Shown piece after piece: positions 25,201-35,344 of a stretch of DNA of 36,317 bases (the stretch's first letter is position 1; each line of letters opens with the position of its first letter). Location of the stretch: assembly GCA_002343455.1 (NCBI GenBank), contig DDSR01000208.1, positions 1,635 to 37,951 of the forward strand. Direction: 5' to 3'. The stretch comes from Deltaproteobacteria bacterium UBA2385. Its GTDB lineage: Bacteria; Myxococcota_A; UBA796; UBA2385. The notes beneath the pieces were generated by a model. That model searched no databases. It saw only the letters and a program-made list of their open reading frames with translations, and was not told the DNA's origin. The position numbers and the translations under genes are program-made.

Positions 25201-27945
25201 ATGCTGGGGCTGCCGCGACGGGTGCTCACCGCGTGGGCGAGCCTGGACGATCACCAACGCCGGGTGGGCTCGGCCCTGGGGCTGATCGGGGCCCTGTCCC
25301 TGGCACACTTCCTCGTCTACACCATCGCCCAGCCCTTCTACATCGAAGACGCCGGCATCTCCTTCGCCTACGCGCGCAACCTCGCCCAGGGCGACGGCCT
25401 CGTCAGCTACCCGGGCGGCGAGCGGGTCGAGGGCTACAGCAACGCGCTCTGGGTCTTCCTGCTGGCGGCCTTCCACCTCGTCGGCGTCAACCCCTGGGTC
25501 AGCAGCAAGCTGCTGGGCGCCGCTATGGGCCTGCTGGCCCTGCCGCTGGCCTACGGCCTGACCCGCCGCGCCCTGGCGGATCTGCTGCCCCCCTCCAGCC
25601 GCCACCTGGACGGCCTCGCCCTGCTCGCCCCGCTGCTGCTGGCCCTCTCCCAGCAGATCGCCCTGTGGAACGCCTCGGGCCTGGAGAATGCCCTCTTCGG
25701 GCTGCTGCTCCTGGCCGGCGCCTGGCGCGGCTGCGTCGAGCAGGAGCAGGAGGCCGCGGGTGACCGGGCCCTGCCCCTCTCCGCCTTCCTCTTCTTCCTC
25801 CTGACGATGACCCGGCCCGAGGGCCTGATGTACGCCGCCGCCGGGCTGGGCGGCCGGGTCGTGGCCGCCGCCCTCAACCGGCGCCCGCGGGCGGTGGCGG
25901 AGCTGCTGCTGGCCTTCGCGCTGCCCTACGCCCTCTACAACGGCTGGCGCTACGCCTGGTTCGCCTGGCCCTACCCCAACACCTACTACGGCAAGCTCGG
26001 CGCCGGCACGACCTTCCAGCCCTTCACCTGGGACGGCCGCGGCTGGAAGCAGATCCAGCAGTTCTTCCAGACCCACCAGGTGCTCTACGCCCTGCCCCTG
26101 CTGCCCCTGGCCATGACCGGCCTGCGCGGCGCCCGACGCTGGGCGGGGCTCCTCATCGTCGCCTGGCTCAGCCTCGTCGTGCTCTGGGACGGCCGGGCCG
26201 GCCTGCCCTCCCTCCCCGCCTGGTACCAGGACGTGCCCAAGTCCTGGGTCCACCTGCGGGTCTGGTCCCTGCTCATCGGCGGGGTGCTGCTGGGGCTGCT
26301 TGCGCTGGGGCGGCCGGGCTGGCTGGCCCGTGGCCAGCTCTGGGCCTTCTTCTGCGGGGGCATCTTCTTCGTCGTCTACGGCGGCAACGACTGGATGAAG
26401 GCCTTCCGCTGGTTCAACCTGATCGGCGTCTCGATGTTCCCCCTGCTGGTCATCGGGCTGGTCGTCCTGCTCGACGAGCTGGGCCTCGTCGAGCGTCGGC
26501 TGCGGCGGGTCCCCGCCTGGCTGCTGGCCGCCGCCCCGCTGCTCCTGGGCTTCACCACCGTCCAGGCTATCGAGGGGGTCGAGTTCATCAGCTCCCCCGA
26601 GACCAGCGTCCGCGACATCGGACGCCGGGTCGACTACATGCGCGGGGTCCAGCGCACCCTCGATCTCGACGACGTCACCTTGCTCGACGTCGATATGGGC
26701 GCCCATATGTACTACTCGGGCTGGCGCATCCTGGACATCGCCGGCCTGATCGAGATCCCCATGGCCCGCCACCGGCGCTTCGACCGGGCCTTCGTCCAGC
26801 ACTACATCTTCCAAGAAGAGCGCCCCCACTTCGCCCATGTGCACGGCAACTGGGCCCGCACCAGCCGGATCAACACCTACACCGAGTGGAAGGAGGGCTA
26901 CCTCGAGATCCCCGGCTACCCGATCGGCGCCGGCAAGCTGCACATCGGCAACCACATCCGCCGCGACCTGCTGGCCAGCAAGGGCCAGAGCTTCCCCGAC
27001 GCCCCCAAGGTCATCTTCGAGGGAGGCCTGCGGCTGCTGCACGTCGATCTGCCCGCGCCTCAGGCCGCGATCGGCGGCGAGCTCTTCGTCGACCTCGTCT
27101 TCCAGGCCCCGATGAGCCGGCAAGGCTTCACCATCGAGCTCTTCCTCGACGACGGCGCCGGCAACAGCACCTCGACCGTAGTGGAGCCGGCGCAGGGCTG
27201 GCTGAAGGTCAAGGACTGGAAGCGCGACGAGCAGGTCCACACGCGGGTGCGCCTGCCCCTGCCCGCGACCCTGCCGCCGCACAGCTACCAGCTCGGCATG
27301 GTGCTGTTCTACGCCCCGGACGAGGAGGAGAAGGGAGAGGAAGGCGAAGAGACCATCGGAGAGGCGCCTCCGCGCGTCCGCCCCCTGCTCAGCGCCAACG
27401 GGGTCCGCCCGAGCGAGAGCCCCTTGCGGCACGAGGGCGAGTACCTGCCCCAGGGCGCCACGGTGCGCCTCCTCCCCCTCGCCGACGCCCAGGCCCTGGC
27501 CTCCTCCGGCCTGGACGAGGCCCTCGCCCTGGCCGCCGCCGGCGACTGTGAGGCAGGCTGGACGCGCTTCAAGAACGCCAGCCGGGTGCTGCTCGCCGAT
27601 CTCGACTGGCGAGCGCGGCACGAGCCCGCCGTCCGCCGGGCCGTCGCCCTCTGCGAGCTGGACGAGGCCCGCGCCGCCGACGACGAGGAGGACCGCATCG
27701 CCGCCCTGCTGCGGGCGCGCCGCTGGGACCACCGCACCCCCGGCCTCGGGGCCCTGTCCCGGCCCGAGGCCCGCATCCTGCGCGTCGAAGGCGACACCTG
27801 GCGCGAGCAGCGCGACTGGGAGCGGTCCTACCGCAGCTACGCCCTGGCGCTCAAGCTGGACCCCAGCCTCTCCCATGTGCGACGGGCGGCCGAGGAGGTG
27901 CGGGACCTCATGCTCGGCATCGCCAAGGAGCAGGCTGAGGACTGA
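25201..27945 (+). CDS. Large GT-C-type membrane glycosyltransferase-like protein
   Basis: 914 residues from ATG 25201 (AAAGGGA upstream). Residues about 22-460 contain around a dozen membrane helices. The first outside loop carries IEDAGISFAYARNLAQGDG and EGYSNALW, the E49-D50 region typical of GT-C enzymes that use polyprenyl-phosphate sugars (AftB/DUF2029-like). Residues about 465-720 are a soluble part outside the membrane (RILDIAGLIEIPMARHRRFD and a beta-rich EGGLRLLHVD section). Residues about 760-910 are helical with TPR-like character. The gene lies 30 bases after pspA. Donor and acceptor are unknown; sugar transfer to envelope glycan or lipid is inferred from family. Confidence 0.75.
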   Translation: MLGLPRRVLTAWASLDDHQRRVGSALGLIGALSLAHFLVYTIAQPFYIEDAGISFAYARNLAQGDGLVSYPGGERVEGYSNALWVFLLAAFHLVGVNPWVSSKLLGAAMGLLALPLAYGLTRRALADLLPPSSRHLDGLALLAPLLLALSQQIALWNASGLENALFGLLLLAGAWRGCVEQEQEAAGDRALPLSAFLFFLLTMTRPEGLMYAAAGLGGRVVAAALNRRPRAVAELLLAFALPYALYNGWRYAWFAWPYPNTYYGKLGAGTTFQPFTWDGRGWKQIQQFFQTHQVLYALPLLPLAMTGLRGARRWAGLLIVAWLSLVVLWDGRAGLPSLPAWYQDVPKSWVHLRVWSLLIGGVLLGLLALGRPGWLARGQLWAFFCGGIFFVVYGGNDWMKAFRWFNLIGVSMFPLLVIGLVVLLDELGLVERRLRRVPAWLLAAAPLLLGFTTVQAIEGVEFISSPETSVRDIGRRVDYMRGVQRTLDLDDVTLLDVDMGAHMYYSGWRILDIAGLIEIPMARHRRFDRAFVQHYIFQEERPHFAHVHGNWARTSRINTYTEWKEGYLEIPGYPIGAGKLHIGNHIRRDLLASKGQSFPDAPKVIFEGGLRLLHVDLPAPQAAIGGELFVDLVFQAPMSRQGFTIELFLDDGAGNSTSTVVEPAQGWLKVKDWKRDEQVHTRVRLPLPATLPPHSYQLGMVLFYAPDEEEKGEEGEETIGEAPPRVRPLLSANGVRPSESPLRHEGEYLPQGATVRLLPLADAQALASSGLDEALALAAAGDCEAGWTRFKNASRVLLADLDWRARHEPAVRRAVALCELDEARAADDEEDRIAALLRARRWDHRTPGLGALSRPEARILRVEGDTWREQRDWERSYRSYALALKLDPSLSHVRRAAEEVRDLMLGIAKEQAED

Positions 27946-27959
27946 ACCGGTCTCCTCCA

Positions 27960-27977
27960 TGGTTCGTGAACAAACCA
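27960..27977. repeat. 18-base imperfect dyad after the glycosyltransferase
   Basis: TGGTTCGTGAACAAACCA reads as two eight-base half-sites around GA with one mismatch. It lies 15 bases after the stop at 27945. The arms are short and AT-richer than the surroundings. It could be an operator or a weak terminator; no further evidence. Confidence 0.35.
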
Positions 27978-28019
27978 GGAGCCCGGCTACCCCGAAGCGC
28001 TGTGGTGGACCGCCATCCC

Positions 28020-28048
28020 GGACCCCGTCAAAACGACCGGTGGGGTCC
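28020..28048. terminator. Hairpin downstream of the glycosyltransferase gene
   Basis: GGACCCC (28020-28026) and GGGGTCC (28042-28048) are perfect complements around a 15-base loop, extendable by a few wobble pairs. It lies 75 bases after the stop codon, without a T tract. It may be a terminator, or an upstream binding site for the sigma-54 promoter, whose -24 box begins 80 bases further on. Confidence 0.4.
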
Positions 28049-28091
28049 TTCAGTCTGATCCGGACCGTGTGCGGGGGAGAAGGGGAAGAGC

Positions 28092-28117
28092 CTCTCAAGT
28101 ACCCGGCAACGTGAGAG
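28092..28117. promoter_or_regulatory. Dyad directly upstream of the sigma-54 promoter
   Basis: CTCTCA (28092-28097) and TGAGAG (28112-28117) are perfect complements 14 bases apart, ending ten bases before the -24 box. It may be a regulator site. The rest of the 284-base gap (27946-28229) holds only the two upstream dyads and the promoter. Confidence 0.35.
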
Positions 28118-28127
28118 AGGCCTCCCC

Positions 28128-28145
28128 TGGCACCGCTCTTGCTTT
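28128..28145 (+). promoter_or_regulatory. Sigma-54 promoter of the BON/stress-protein pair
   Basis: TGGCACCGCTCTTGCTTT matches the sigma-54 consensus (TGGCAC-N5-TTGCTTT) almost completely, with GG (28129-28130) and GC (28141-28142) exactly ten bases apart. Predicted start near 28154, leader about 76 bases, followed by a strong AAGGAGGT at 28218-28225. Such promoters need a bacterial enhancer-binding protein; no such gene is in the window. Confidence 0.75.
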
Positions 28146-28229
28146 GGCCAAGGCAACGGACGAGGCCGCCCAGTCTCGCTCCGGCTCCAGGCGTCCGTTC
28201 GACCTGGGATTCCACCAAGGAGGTACGCC

Positions 28230-28643
28230 GTGAATCGCACCCTGCTCTGCTGCACTGTCTTCGCAACCACGTCTCTCGCGCTCACCGGATGCGAAAACGA
28301 TCCAGACACCATGCATGAGCCAGACAACAGCGCGCATGACAACACCGCGCGGGACAACACAGGCGTCAACGAGCGCGACCGCAACGCCGCGACCAAGACC
28401 CCCTTCGACCAGGCCGAGAACGGCCCCGACATCAAGATCACCGCCGAGATCCGCCGCGCGGTCGTCAGCGGAGAGGGCCCCAGCACCAACGCCGAGAACA
28501 TCAAGATCATGACCGAGGCTGGGGTGGTCACCCTGCGCGGCCCGGTCGCCAGCGAGGCCGAGAAGGCTGCCATCGAGGCCGCGGCCCTGACCGTGGTCGG
28601 CGTGGCCCGCGTCGACAACCAGCTGGACGTCCAACCCCAGTGA
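28230..28643 (+). CDS. BON-domain lipoprotein
   Basis: 137 residues from GTG 28230, five bases after a perfect AAGGAGGT. The lipobox LTGC gives acylated C21. An Asn/Asp-rich linker (about 22-65) leads to one BON domain (about 70-134: ITAEIRRAVV, NIKIMTEAGVVTLRGPVASE, VVGVARVDNQL). BON domains bind phospholipid and occur in OsmY-type envelope stress proteins. A sigma-54 promoter lies upstream and the next gene encodes a general-stress-type protein, so a stress-induced pair is inferred. A short hairpin overlaps its stop codon. Confidence 0.9.
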   Translation: MNRTLLCCTVFATTSLALTGCENDPDTMHEPDNSAHDNTARDNTGVNERDRNAATKTPFDQAENGPDIKITAEIRRAVVSGEGPSTNAENIKIMTEAGVVTLRGPVASEAEKAAIEAAALTVVGVARVDNQLDVQPQ

Positions 28644-28656
28644 CCCTCCGGGTCGC
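28640..28656 (+). promoter_or_regulatory. Short hairpin over the BON stop codon
   Basis: GTGACCC (28640-28646) pairs with GGGTCGC (28650-28656) over a three-base loop, including one G/T wobble. It includes the TGA stop. It could adjust the expression ratio of the two genes by partial termination or by protecting the upstream mRNA from decay. Confidence 0.35.
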
Positions 28657-28697
28657 TCCCTCCATCCCCCACTCGTACCCTCTTCACGGAGTCTTCC

Positions 28698-29255
28698 ATG
28701 TCCAAAGCCGTCTTCTGCATCGCATCGTCCGAGCACCAGGCCACCCGCATCGTCAGCGACCTCAAGGCCGCCGGCTTCGTCGACGACGACATCTCCGCGC
28801 TGCTCCCCGACAAGGCGGGCTCGCGTGACTTCGCCCACGAGAACAACACCAAGGCCCCCGAAGCCGCGGTCGCTGGCGCCGGTGCCGGCGGCGTGCTGGG
28901 CGGAACCCTCGGCGTGCTCGCCGGGATCGGCGCCCTGGCGATCCCCGGCGTCGGCCCCTTCATCGCCGCCGGCCCGATCATGGCCGCCCTCAGCGGCGTG
29001 GCCGTCGGCGCGGCGGTGGGTGGCCTGGCCGGAGCCCTCGTCGGCCTCGGCATCCCCGAGCTCGAGGCCAAGATGTACGAAGGCAAGATCCGCAGCGGCA
29101 ACATCCTGATCTCGGCGCACGCCAAGAACGGAGACGAAGAGAAGGCTGCCAAGGAGATCTTCGAGCAGGCCGGCGCCAGCGACATCAAGGTCGGCTCCGA
29201 GACGTCCACCCCCAAGGACGACGACAGCGAACGCTACGCGCACTCCCGAGCCTGA
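28698..29255 (+). CDS. General-stress-type glycine-zipper membrane protein
   Basis: 185 residues from ATG 28698 (CGGAG nearby). Residues 1-45 form an alpha/beta domain starting MSKAVFCIASSEHQATRIVS, with FVDDDISALLPDKAGSRDFA next. Residues about 60-115 are a glycine/alanine-rich hydrophobic stretch (AGAGAGGVLGGTLGVLAGIG) able to form helical hairpins. The C-terminus repeats the alpha/beta pattern (MYEGKIRSGNILISAHAKNG). This resembles the general stress protein 17M/YflT type found widely in soil bacteria. It is 54 bases after the BON gene, probably in the same sigma-54 transcript. Biochemical role unknown. Confidence 0.8.
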   Translation: MSKAVFCIASSEHQATRIVSDLKAAGFVDDDISALLPDKAGSRDFAHENNTKAPEAAVAGAGAGGVLGGTLGVLAGIGALAIPGVGPFIAAGPIMAALSGVAVGAAVGGLAGALVGLGIPELEAKMYEGKIRSGNILISAHAKNGDEEKAAKEIFEQAGASDIKVGSETSTPKDDDSERYAHSRA

Positions 29256-29268
29256 GGGCGCTGGTCGA

Positions 29269-29301
29269 GGGGAGCGGGGGCCACACAGGCCCTCACTCCC
29301 C
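29269..29301. terminator. Bidirectional terminator hairpin
   Basis: GGGGAG (29269-29274) and GGGGGCC (29276-29282) pair with GGCCCTC (29288-29294) and CTCCCC (29296-29301), with one C/A mismatch and one wobble. The stem is 14 positions long with a five-base loop ACACA. It lies between convergent genes and covers the stop of the minus-strand S4 gene, so it can serve both directions. No T tract, as often in very GC-rich genomes. Confidence 0.65.
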
Positions 29302-29691
29302 CGATCGTTCCCGATCCAGCAGCCGCCGGTCCCGCTTGGTGGGCCGGCCGCTGCCCGCCTCGCGCCTGAAGTTCGGCTGCTTCGCCAGCAACCGGGCGAT
29401 CGGGTCCAGCTCGGGAGGCGGCGGGCTGTGGTCGACGAAGAGGGCCTGCGCCTCGCTGGCCGAGCCGCGCTTGTCGCCCATCGCGCGCACCTCGAGCACC
29501 CGCAGGCCGCCGGGGGTCTGCACCTCGATCTGCTGGCCCAGCCGGACCCGCTGGCCGGGCTTGCCGACCCGCCCGTCGACAGTGCAATGACCCGCGTCGC
29601 AGGCATCGGTCGCCAGCGAGCGCGTCTTGAAGCAGCGCGCCGCCCAGAGCCACTTGTCCAGGCGGACCTCGGCGCCTTCGTCCGCTGCCAT
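29293..29691 (-). CDS. S4-domain RNA-binding protein, Hsp15-like
   Basis: 132 residues from ATG 29689-29691, chosen because RLDKWLWAARCFKTRSLATD then begins near residue 10 as in Hsp15; an upstream GTG at 29724 would overlap the OmpA gene. The S4 domain is residues about 10-70 (VDGRVGKPGQRVRLGQQIEV), followed by a basic tail. Hsp15/HslR binds stalled 50S-peptidyl-tRNA complexes. The start is eight bases after the OmpA-family stop, but the two functions are unrelated. It ends within the bidirectional terminator. Confidence 0.88.
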   Translation of the reverse strand: MAADEGAEVRLDKWLWAARCFKTRSLATDACDAGHCTVDGRVGKPGQRVRLGQQIEVQTPGGLRVLEVRAMGDKRGSASEAQALFVDHSPPPPELDPIARLLAKQPNFRREAGSGRPTKRDRRLLDRERSGE

Positions 29692-29699
29692 CGGCCCGC

Positions 29700-31478
29700 T
29701 CAGTCCGAGCGCTCTTCGATCCACATCTCGACGCGGCGGTTCTTCTCCCAGGCCACCTCGTTGCGCTCGGCCAGCAGGGGCCGGGACTCGCCGTAGCCGA
29801 TGCTGCGCAGGCGCTCGGTCGCGACGCCCTTGCCCTCCAGGTACTGCCGCACGCTGGCGGCCCGCGCGTCAGAGAGCTTCTGGTTGTGGCTGTCCGAGCC
29901 GCGGTCGTCGGTGTGGCCCTCGATCCGCAGCATCTTGATCTGCGGGTTGTCGCGCATGACCTGGGCCACCTCGTCCAGCAGCGGGAAGCTGCTGGGCTGG
30001 ATGGTCGCCTTGTTCAGGTCGAAGTTCACCACCTCGCGCAGCTCGATGCGCTCGGTCGTCACCACCACCCGCGAGGGCTCCAGCACGATCTCCACCACCT
30101 CGCTGGTGCCGGCCTTCAGCACCACCGACACCTCGGCGGGGCGGTAGCCGTTGGAGGTCACCCGGACGACGTGCTCGCCCGGCGGCACCTTGATGCGGGA
30201 GGCGGTGGCGCCCGTGCGGCCGCGATCGCCGCCGTCCAGCGACCAGCGCGCGTCCACCGGCCGGCCGTCGGAGCCGACCACCCGGACCTCGATCGTGCCG
30301 GTCGGTCGGACCAGGACCTTGGTCACCTCGTGGCTGGAGGCCTCGGGCACCTCGATCGTGGTGGTCAGGGGCACGAAGTCGTCGGCCGTGGCCTGCAGGC
30401 CGTGGCTGCCGGGGTGGATGCCATGCACCTTGTTGGGGTCGAGCTCCTTGTAGCCCTCGCCCTGATCGACGGCGAGACGGACCCCGCTGATGGTGTTGCC
30501 ATCTTCGTCGACGAAGCGGATCTGGACCTGGGTGGCCGGATCGGGGCAGCCGTCGACGTCCTTGTAGCCGTCGAAGTCCTCGGCCTGGTCGGGGCAGCGA
30601 TCCACCGAGTCGCGGATGCCGTCACGGTCACGATCGCCGTCCAGCGCCGGCTCGTAGCCGACGCCCAGCAGCAGCCGATAGGCCGGGGCGCCGATGCCGG
30701 TCGTCAGGCCTCCGCCGCCACCGCCACGCAGGACCCAGTCCCCGAAGCGGACCCAGCCGGTACCCAGGGCCTCGACCGGCACGGCCGCGGTGTTCTTGAA
30801 GCTGGCGCTGTAGTTGGCGTGGGCCCCCGCCTCGAGCCCCAGGCCGTAGGTCTCGTCCTCGTCCAGGGCCTGGGTCAGGCCCAGGCGCGCGTAGAGCTGG
30901 TCGTCGAGGACCACGTTCTCCAGGATGGCCTCGGGCTGCCCGCGGGTGCCGACGTTGGCCAGGAAGGTCGTCCGGTCCATGCGGTAGTCGACGATGGCGC
31001 CGAGCTCGTAGCCGGTGGCGGAGGAGGCGAGGCCCGGCCCCATCGAGCTGGTGGCCAGCAGCAGCCGGCCTTGCAAGGCGAGGCCGACCGCGTCGCTGTT
31101 GGGGTCGAGCAGGCCGACCCGCAGCGCCGCCGAGAGGTCGCCGAAGCCGGAGCCCTGCACATCCTGCCCGTTGCTGGAGAGGACCACCGGCACGGCCAGG
31201 CCCAGGTGGACCCGACCCCGGCCCAGGCCCAGCAGCATGTCCGCCTGCATCAGGTCGGAGACGACGCTGGTGGTCTCGCCATCCGCGCTCTCGAAGACCA
31301 GCGGGTCGCTCGCGTAGTTCAGCAGCAAGCGCGCGGAGGGGCGCAGCTCGGGGAAGAACGTGGCGTCGTCGGCCCACAGCGTCGTCTGGCCGTCGATCGA
31401 GGGCCGGAAGAGCTGGGCGTTGAGCTCGGGCGTGGACTGGGCGAGAGCAGGGGCGGCGGTCAACAGGAGCAGCAGCAT
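29700..31478 (-). CDS. OmpA-family outer-membrane protein with TSP3-like loop
   Basis: 592 residues from ATG 31476-31478, with AGGAAGG upstream. Residues 1-14 are a signal peptide. Residues about 15-280 look like an outer-membrane beta-barrel (alternating strands, many Gly/Leu/Tyr). Residues about 285-325 are a calcium-type repeat (DGDRDRDGIRDSVDRCPDQA, then YKDVDGCPD). Two beta-sandwich sections follow (about 325-470; the second with VKVP/PPGEHVVRVTSNGY, PEGA-like). Residues about 475-590 are the OmpA peptidoglycan-binding domain (NFDLNKATIQPSS, IEGHTDDRGS, NQKLSDARAASVRQYL). It anchors outer membrane to cell wall. A TATAGT -10 element lies in the 45-base gap upstream. Confidence 0.9.
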   Translation of the reverse strand: MLLLLLTAAPALAQSTPELNAQLFRPSIDGQTTLWADDATFFPELRPSARLLLNYASDPLVFESADGETTSVVSDLMQADMLLGLGRGRVHLGLAVPVVLSSNGQDVQGSGFGDLSAALRVGLLDPNSDAVGLALQGRLLLATSSMGPGLASSATGYELGAIVDYRMDRTTFLANVGTRGQPEAILENVVLDDQLYARLGLTQALDEDETYGLGLEAGAHANYSASFKNTAAVPVEALGTGWVRFGDWVLRGGGGGGLTTGIGAPAYRLLLGVGYEPALDGDRDRDGIRDSVDRCPDQAEDFDGYKDVDGCPDPATQVQIRFVDEDGNTISGVRLAVDQGEGYKELDPNKVHGIHPGSHGLQATADDFVPLTTTIEVPEASSHEVTKVLVRPTGTIEVRVVGSDGRPVDARWSLDGGDRGRTGATASRIKVPPGEHVVRVTSNGYRPAEVSVVLKAGTSEVVEIVLEPSRVVVTTERIELREVVNFDLNKATIQPSSFPLLDEVAQVMRDNPQIKMLRIEGHTDDRGSDSHNQKLSDARAASVRQYLEGKGVATERLRSIGYGESRPLLAERNEVAWEKNRRVEMWIEERSD

Positions 31479-31523
31479 CGTCCTTCCTGGGAAGAGGAGA
31501 GCGCCGCCACTATATCTCGAACG

Positions 31524-32690
31524 TCAAGAAAGGTAACGATCGCCCGACAACAGCGCCGCCAGTCGAGCCACTCCTCGGGCCGTCACCTGCGGGGGCGCGG
31601 CCGTGAAGCAGAGGCGGATGTGGCCCGCGAAGTGGCGCCCGCACGAGGCGCCGGGCGCGACCAGCACATTGCGGTCGATGCAGTCCTCCAGCAGGCCCTG
31701 CATGCCTCGCTCGTCCAGCTTCGCCGCTACATCCAGGAAGAGGAAGGTCCCCCCCTCCGGCTCGGGCACCCCCAGCGCGGCAGCCGCGGCCGCCCCGCTG
31801 ATCCGGTACTCGGCGGTGGTCGCCCTCCGCCAGGCCTCGCCCGTCTGGAGCGCCCGCAGCGCGAGGTGCTGGGGCCCGATCGGCGCCGAGTAGGCGCTGT
31901 GCATGTGCACCTTGTGGATCTGCGACAGCAGGCCGGGCTGCTCGGGCGCCAGCAGGTAGCCGACCCGGGTCCCGGCCATCGCGTAGCTCTTCGAGAAGCT
32001 GTGGACCGAGAAGGTGCGCTCCGGCGCCAGCGCGCGCAGCGCGATGTGGGGGTGGCCCCAGACATGGTCCTCGTAGACGTCGTCGGCCAGGATCCACAGC
32101 CCGTGGCGCCGGGCGAAGCGCACGATGGCCTCGGCCTCCTCGGCACGCAGGCAGCGGCCTGTGGGGTTGTTGGGCGTGTTGAGGTAGACCGCCACCGTCC
32201 GCTGCGTCAGGCGCTCGCCCAGGGCCACCTCGAGGCCCTCCGCGTCGGGCGCCTCCCCGACAAGCTCCCTTGCGAACCAGGGCACGTCCACCGGGCAGCC
32301 GCCGCGGGTGTGCACCAGCCCCGGGATCAGCGGCCAGTAGGGCGAGAGCAGCAGCACCTCGTCGCCGGGCTCCAGGATCGCCCCCAGGACCGAGGAGAGC
32401 ACCCCCGTCGCGCCCGGGGCGATCAGGACCCGCTCGGGGCCGACCTCCCGGCGCTCGGCGATGGCGGCGATCAGCTCGGGCAGGCCACCCGGCGGCCCAT
32501 ACCGGTGCCAGCCGGCCGGGGCGTCGGCCAGGTCCTGGTAGCGGCAGCCCGGCGGCGGCTCCAGGTAGGAGTCGCCGACGTGCAGGGGGTAGACCTCGCC
32601 CTGCAGCCCGGCGATACGATGGGCGACGGTGGAGAAGACACCCCCCGCCATGCGGGCGATCTCGGGGGCGATCTCGGGGTGACGAGGCAC
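31524..32690 (-). CDS. PLP-dependent class I/II aminotransferase
   Basis: 388 residues from GTG 32688-32690, six bases after AGGAG. Fold-type I features: the PLP phosphate loop near PGATGVLSS, NTPNNPTG with N175, LADDVYE with D203/D204, the Schiff-base lysine K234 in SFSKSYAMAGTRVGYL, and a C-terminal arginine in GHIRLCF. Closest to the aspartate/kynurenine aminotransferase subgroup (I-gamma-like). The amino donor and acceptor cannot be told from sequence. It lies 13 bases after the proline-rich gene on the same strand and 45 bases before the OmpA gene. Confidence 0.9.
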   Translation of the reverse strand: MPRHPEIAPEIARMAGGVFSTVAHRIAGLQGEVYPLHVGDSYLEPPPGCRYQDLADAPAGWHRYGPPGGLPELIAAIAERREVGPERVLIAPGATGVLSSVLGAILEPGDEVLLLSPYWPLIPGLVHTRGGCPVDVPWFARELVGEAPDAEGLEVALGERLTQRTVAVYLNTPNNPTGRCLRAEEAEAIVRFARRHGLWILADDVYEDHVWGHPHIALRALAPERTFSVHSFSKSYAMAGTRVGYLLAPEQPGLLSQIHKVHMHSAYSAPIGPQHLALRALQTGEAWRRATTAEYRISGAAAAAALGVPEPEGGTFLFLDVAAKLDERGMQGLLEDCIDRNVLVAPGASCGRHFAGHIRLCFTAAPPQVTARGVARLAALLSGDRYLS

Positions 32691-32703
32691 GGCGGCTCCT
32701 GGC

Positions 32704-34893
<2,190 letters not shown>

Positions 34894-35014
34894 ACGCCCA
34901 AGCCTGACACGCGCGAGGCCGGATGTCCCGTCCCGCGCGCGAGAGGGCCCGGTACAGCGCCCCTACCGTGGCCCCACCGACGGGCTAGACGCTCCCACCC
35001 CTCTGGAGCCGCCC

Positions 35015-35344
35015 GTGTCCTACTACAAGCCCGAGCACCTCGCCCACTTCCCCGATGTCGGCGAGGGCGCCCCCGAGCTGACCCGCAAGTTCTTCGACTA
35101 CTACGGCGCCGTCTTCGAAGAGGGAGCCCTCTCCAAGCGCGAGAAGTCGCTGATCGCCCTGGCCGTCGCCCACGCCGTGCAGTGCCCCTACTGCATCGAG
35201 GCCTACAGCGCCGAGAGCCTCAAGCTGGGCTCGGACCTGGAGCAGATGACCGAGGCCGTCCACGTCGCCACCGCCATCCGCGGCGGGGCCAGCCTCGTCC
35301 ACGGCATGCAGATGCTCGGCCACGCCAAGAAGTTGGGCATGTAA
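35015..35344 (+). CDS. Arsenosugar-associated AhpD/CMD-like peroxidase protein
   Basis: 109 residues from GTG 35015 (CTGGAG upstream). A carboxymuconolactone-decarboxylase/AhpD fold with the redox pair C57-x-x-C60 in VQCPYCIEAYS, plus LSKREKSLIALAVAHAV and the EAVHVATAIRGGASLVHGMQ helix. This sequence pattern is that of the peroxidase-like protein that accompanies ArsS in arsenosugar gene clusters. The radical SAM gene starts within its stop (TAATG). Exact reaction unknown; a redox role in arsenic detoxification is inferred from family and neighbour. Confidence 0.82.
   Translation: MSYYKPEHLAHFPDVGEGAPELTRKFFDYYGAVFEEGALSKREKSLIALAVAHAVQCPYCIEAYSAESLKLGSDLEQMTEAVHVATAIRGGASLVHGMQMLGHAKKLGM

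Noticed and set aside
20811..28030. Shared ten-base word GACCCCGTCA at 20811 and 28021
   Set aside because: Both lie in intergenic hairpin regions, but the flanks differ and a single shared ten-mer is not enough to call a repeat family.
25171..28266. 1031-residue minus-strand frame opposite the glycosyltransferase
   Set aside because: Same antisense effect; the plus strand has clear membrane helices and a GT-C motif.
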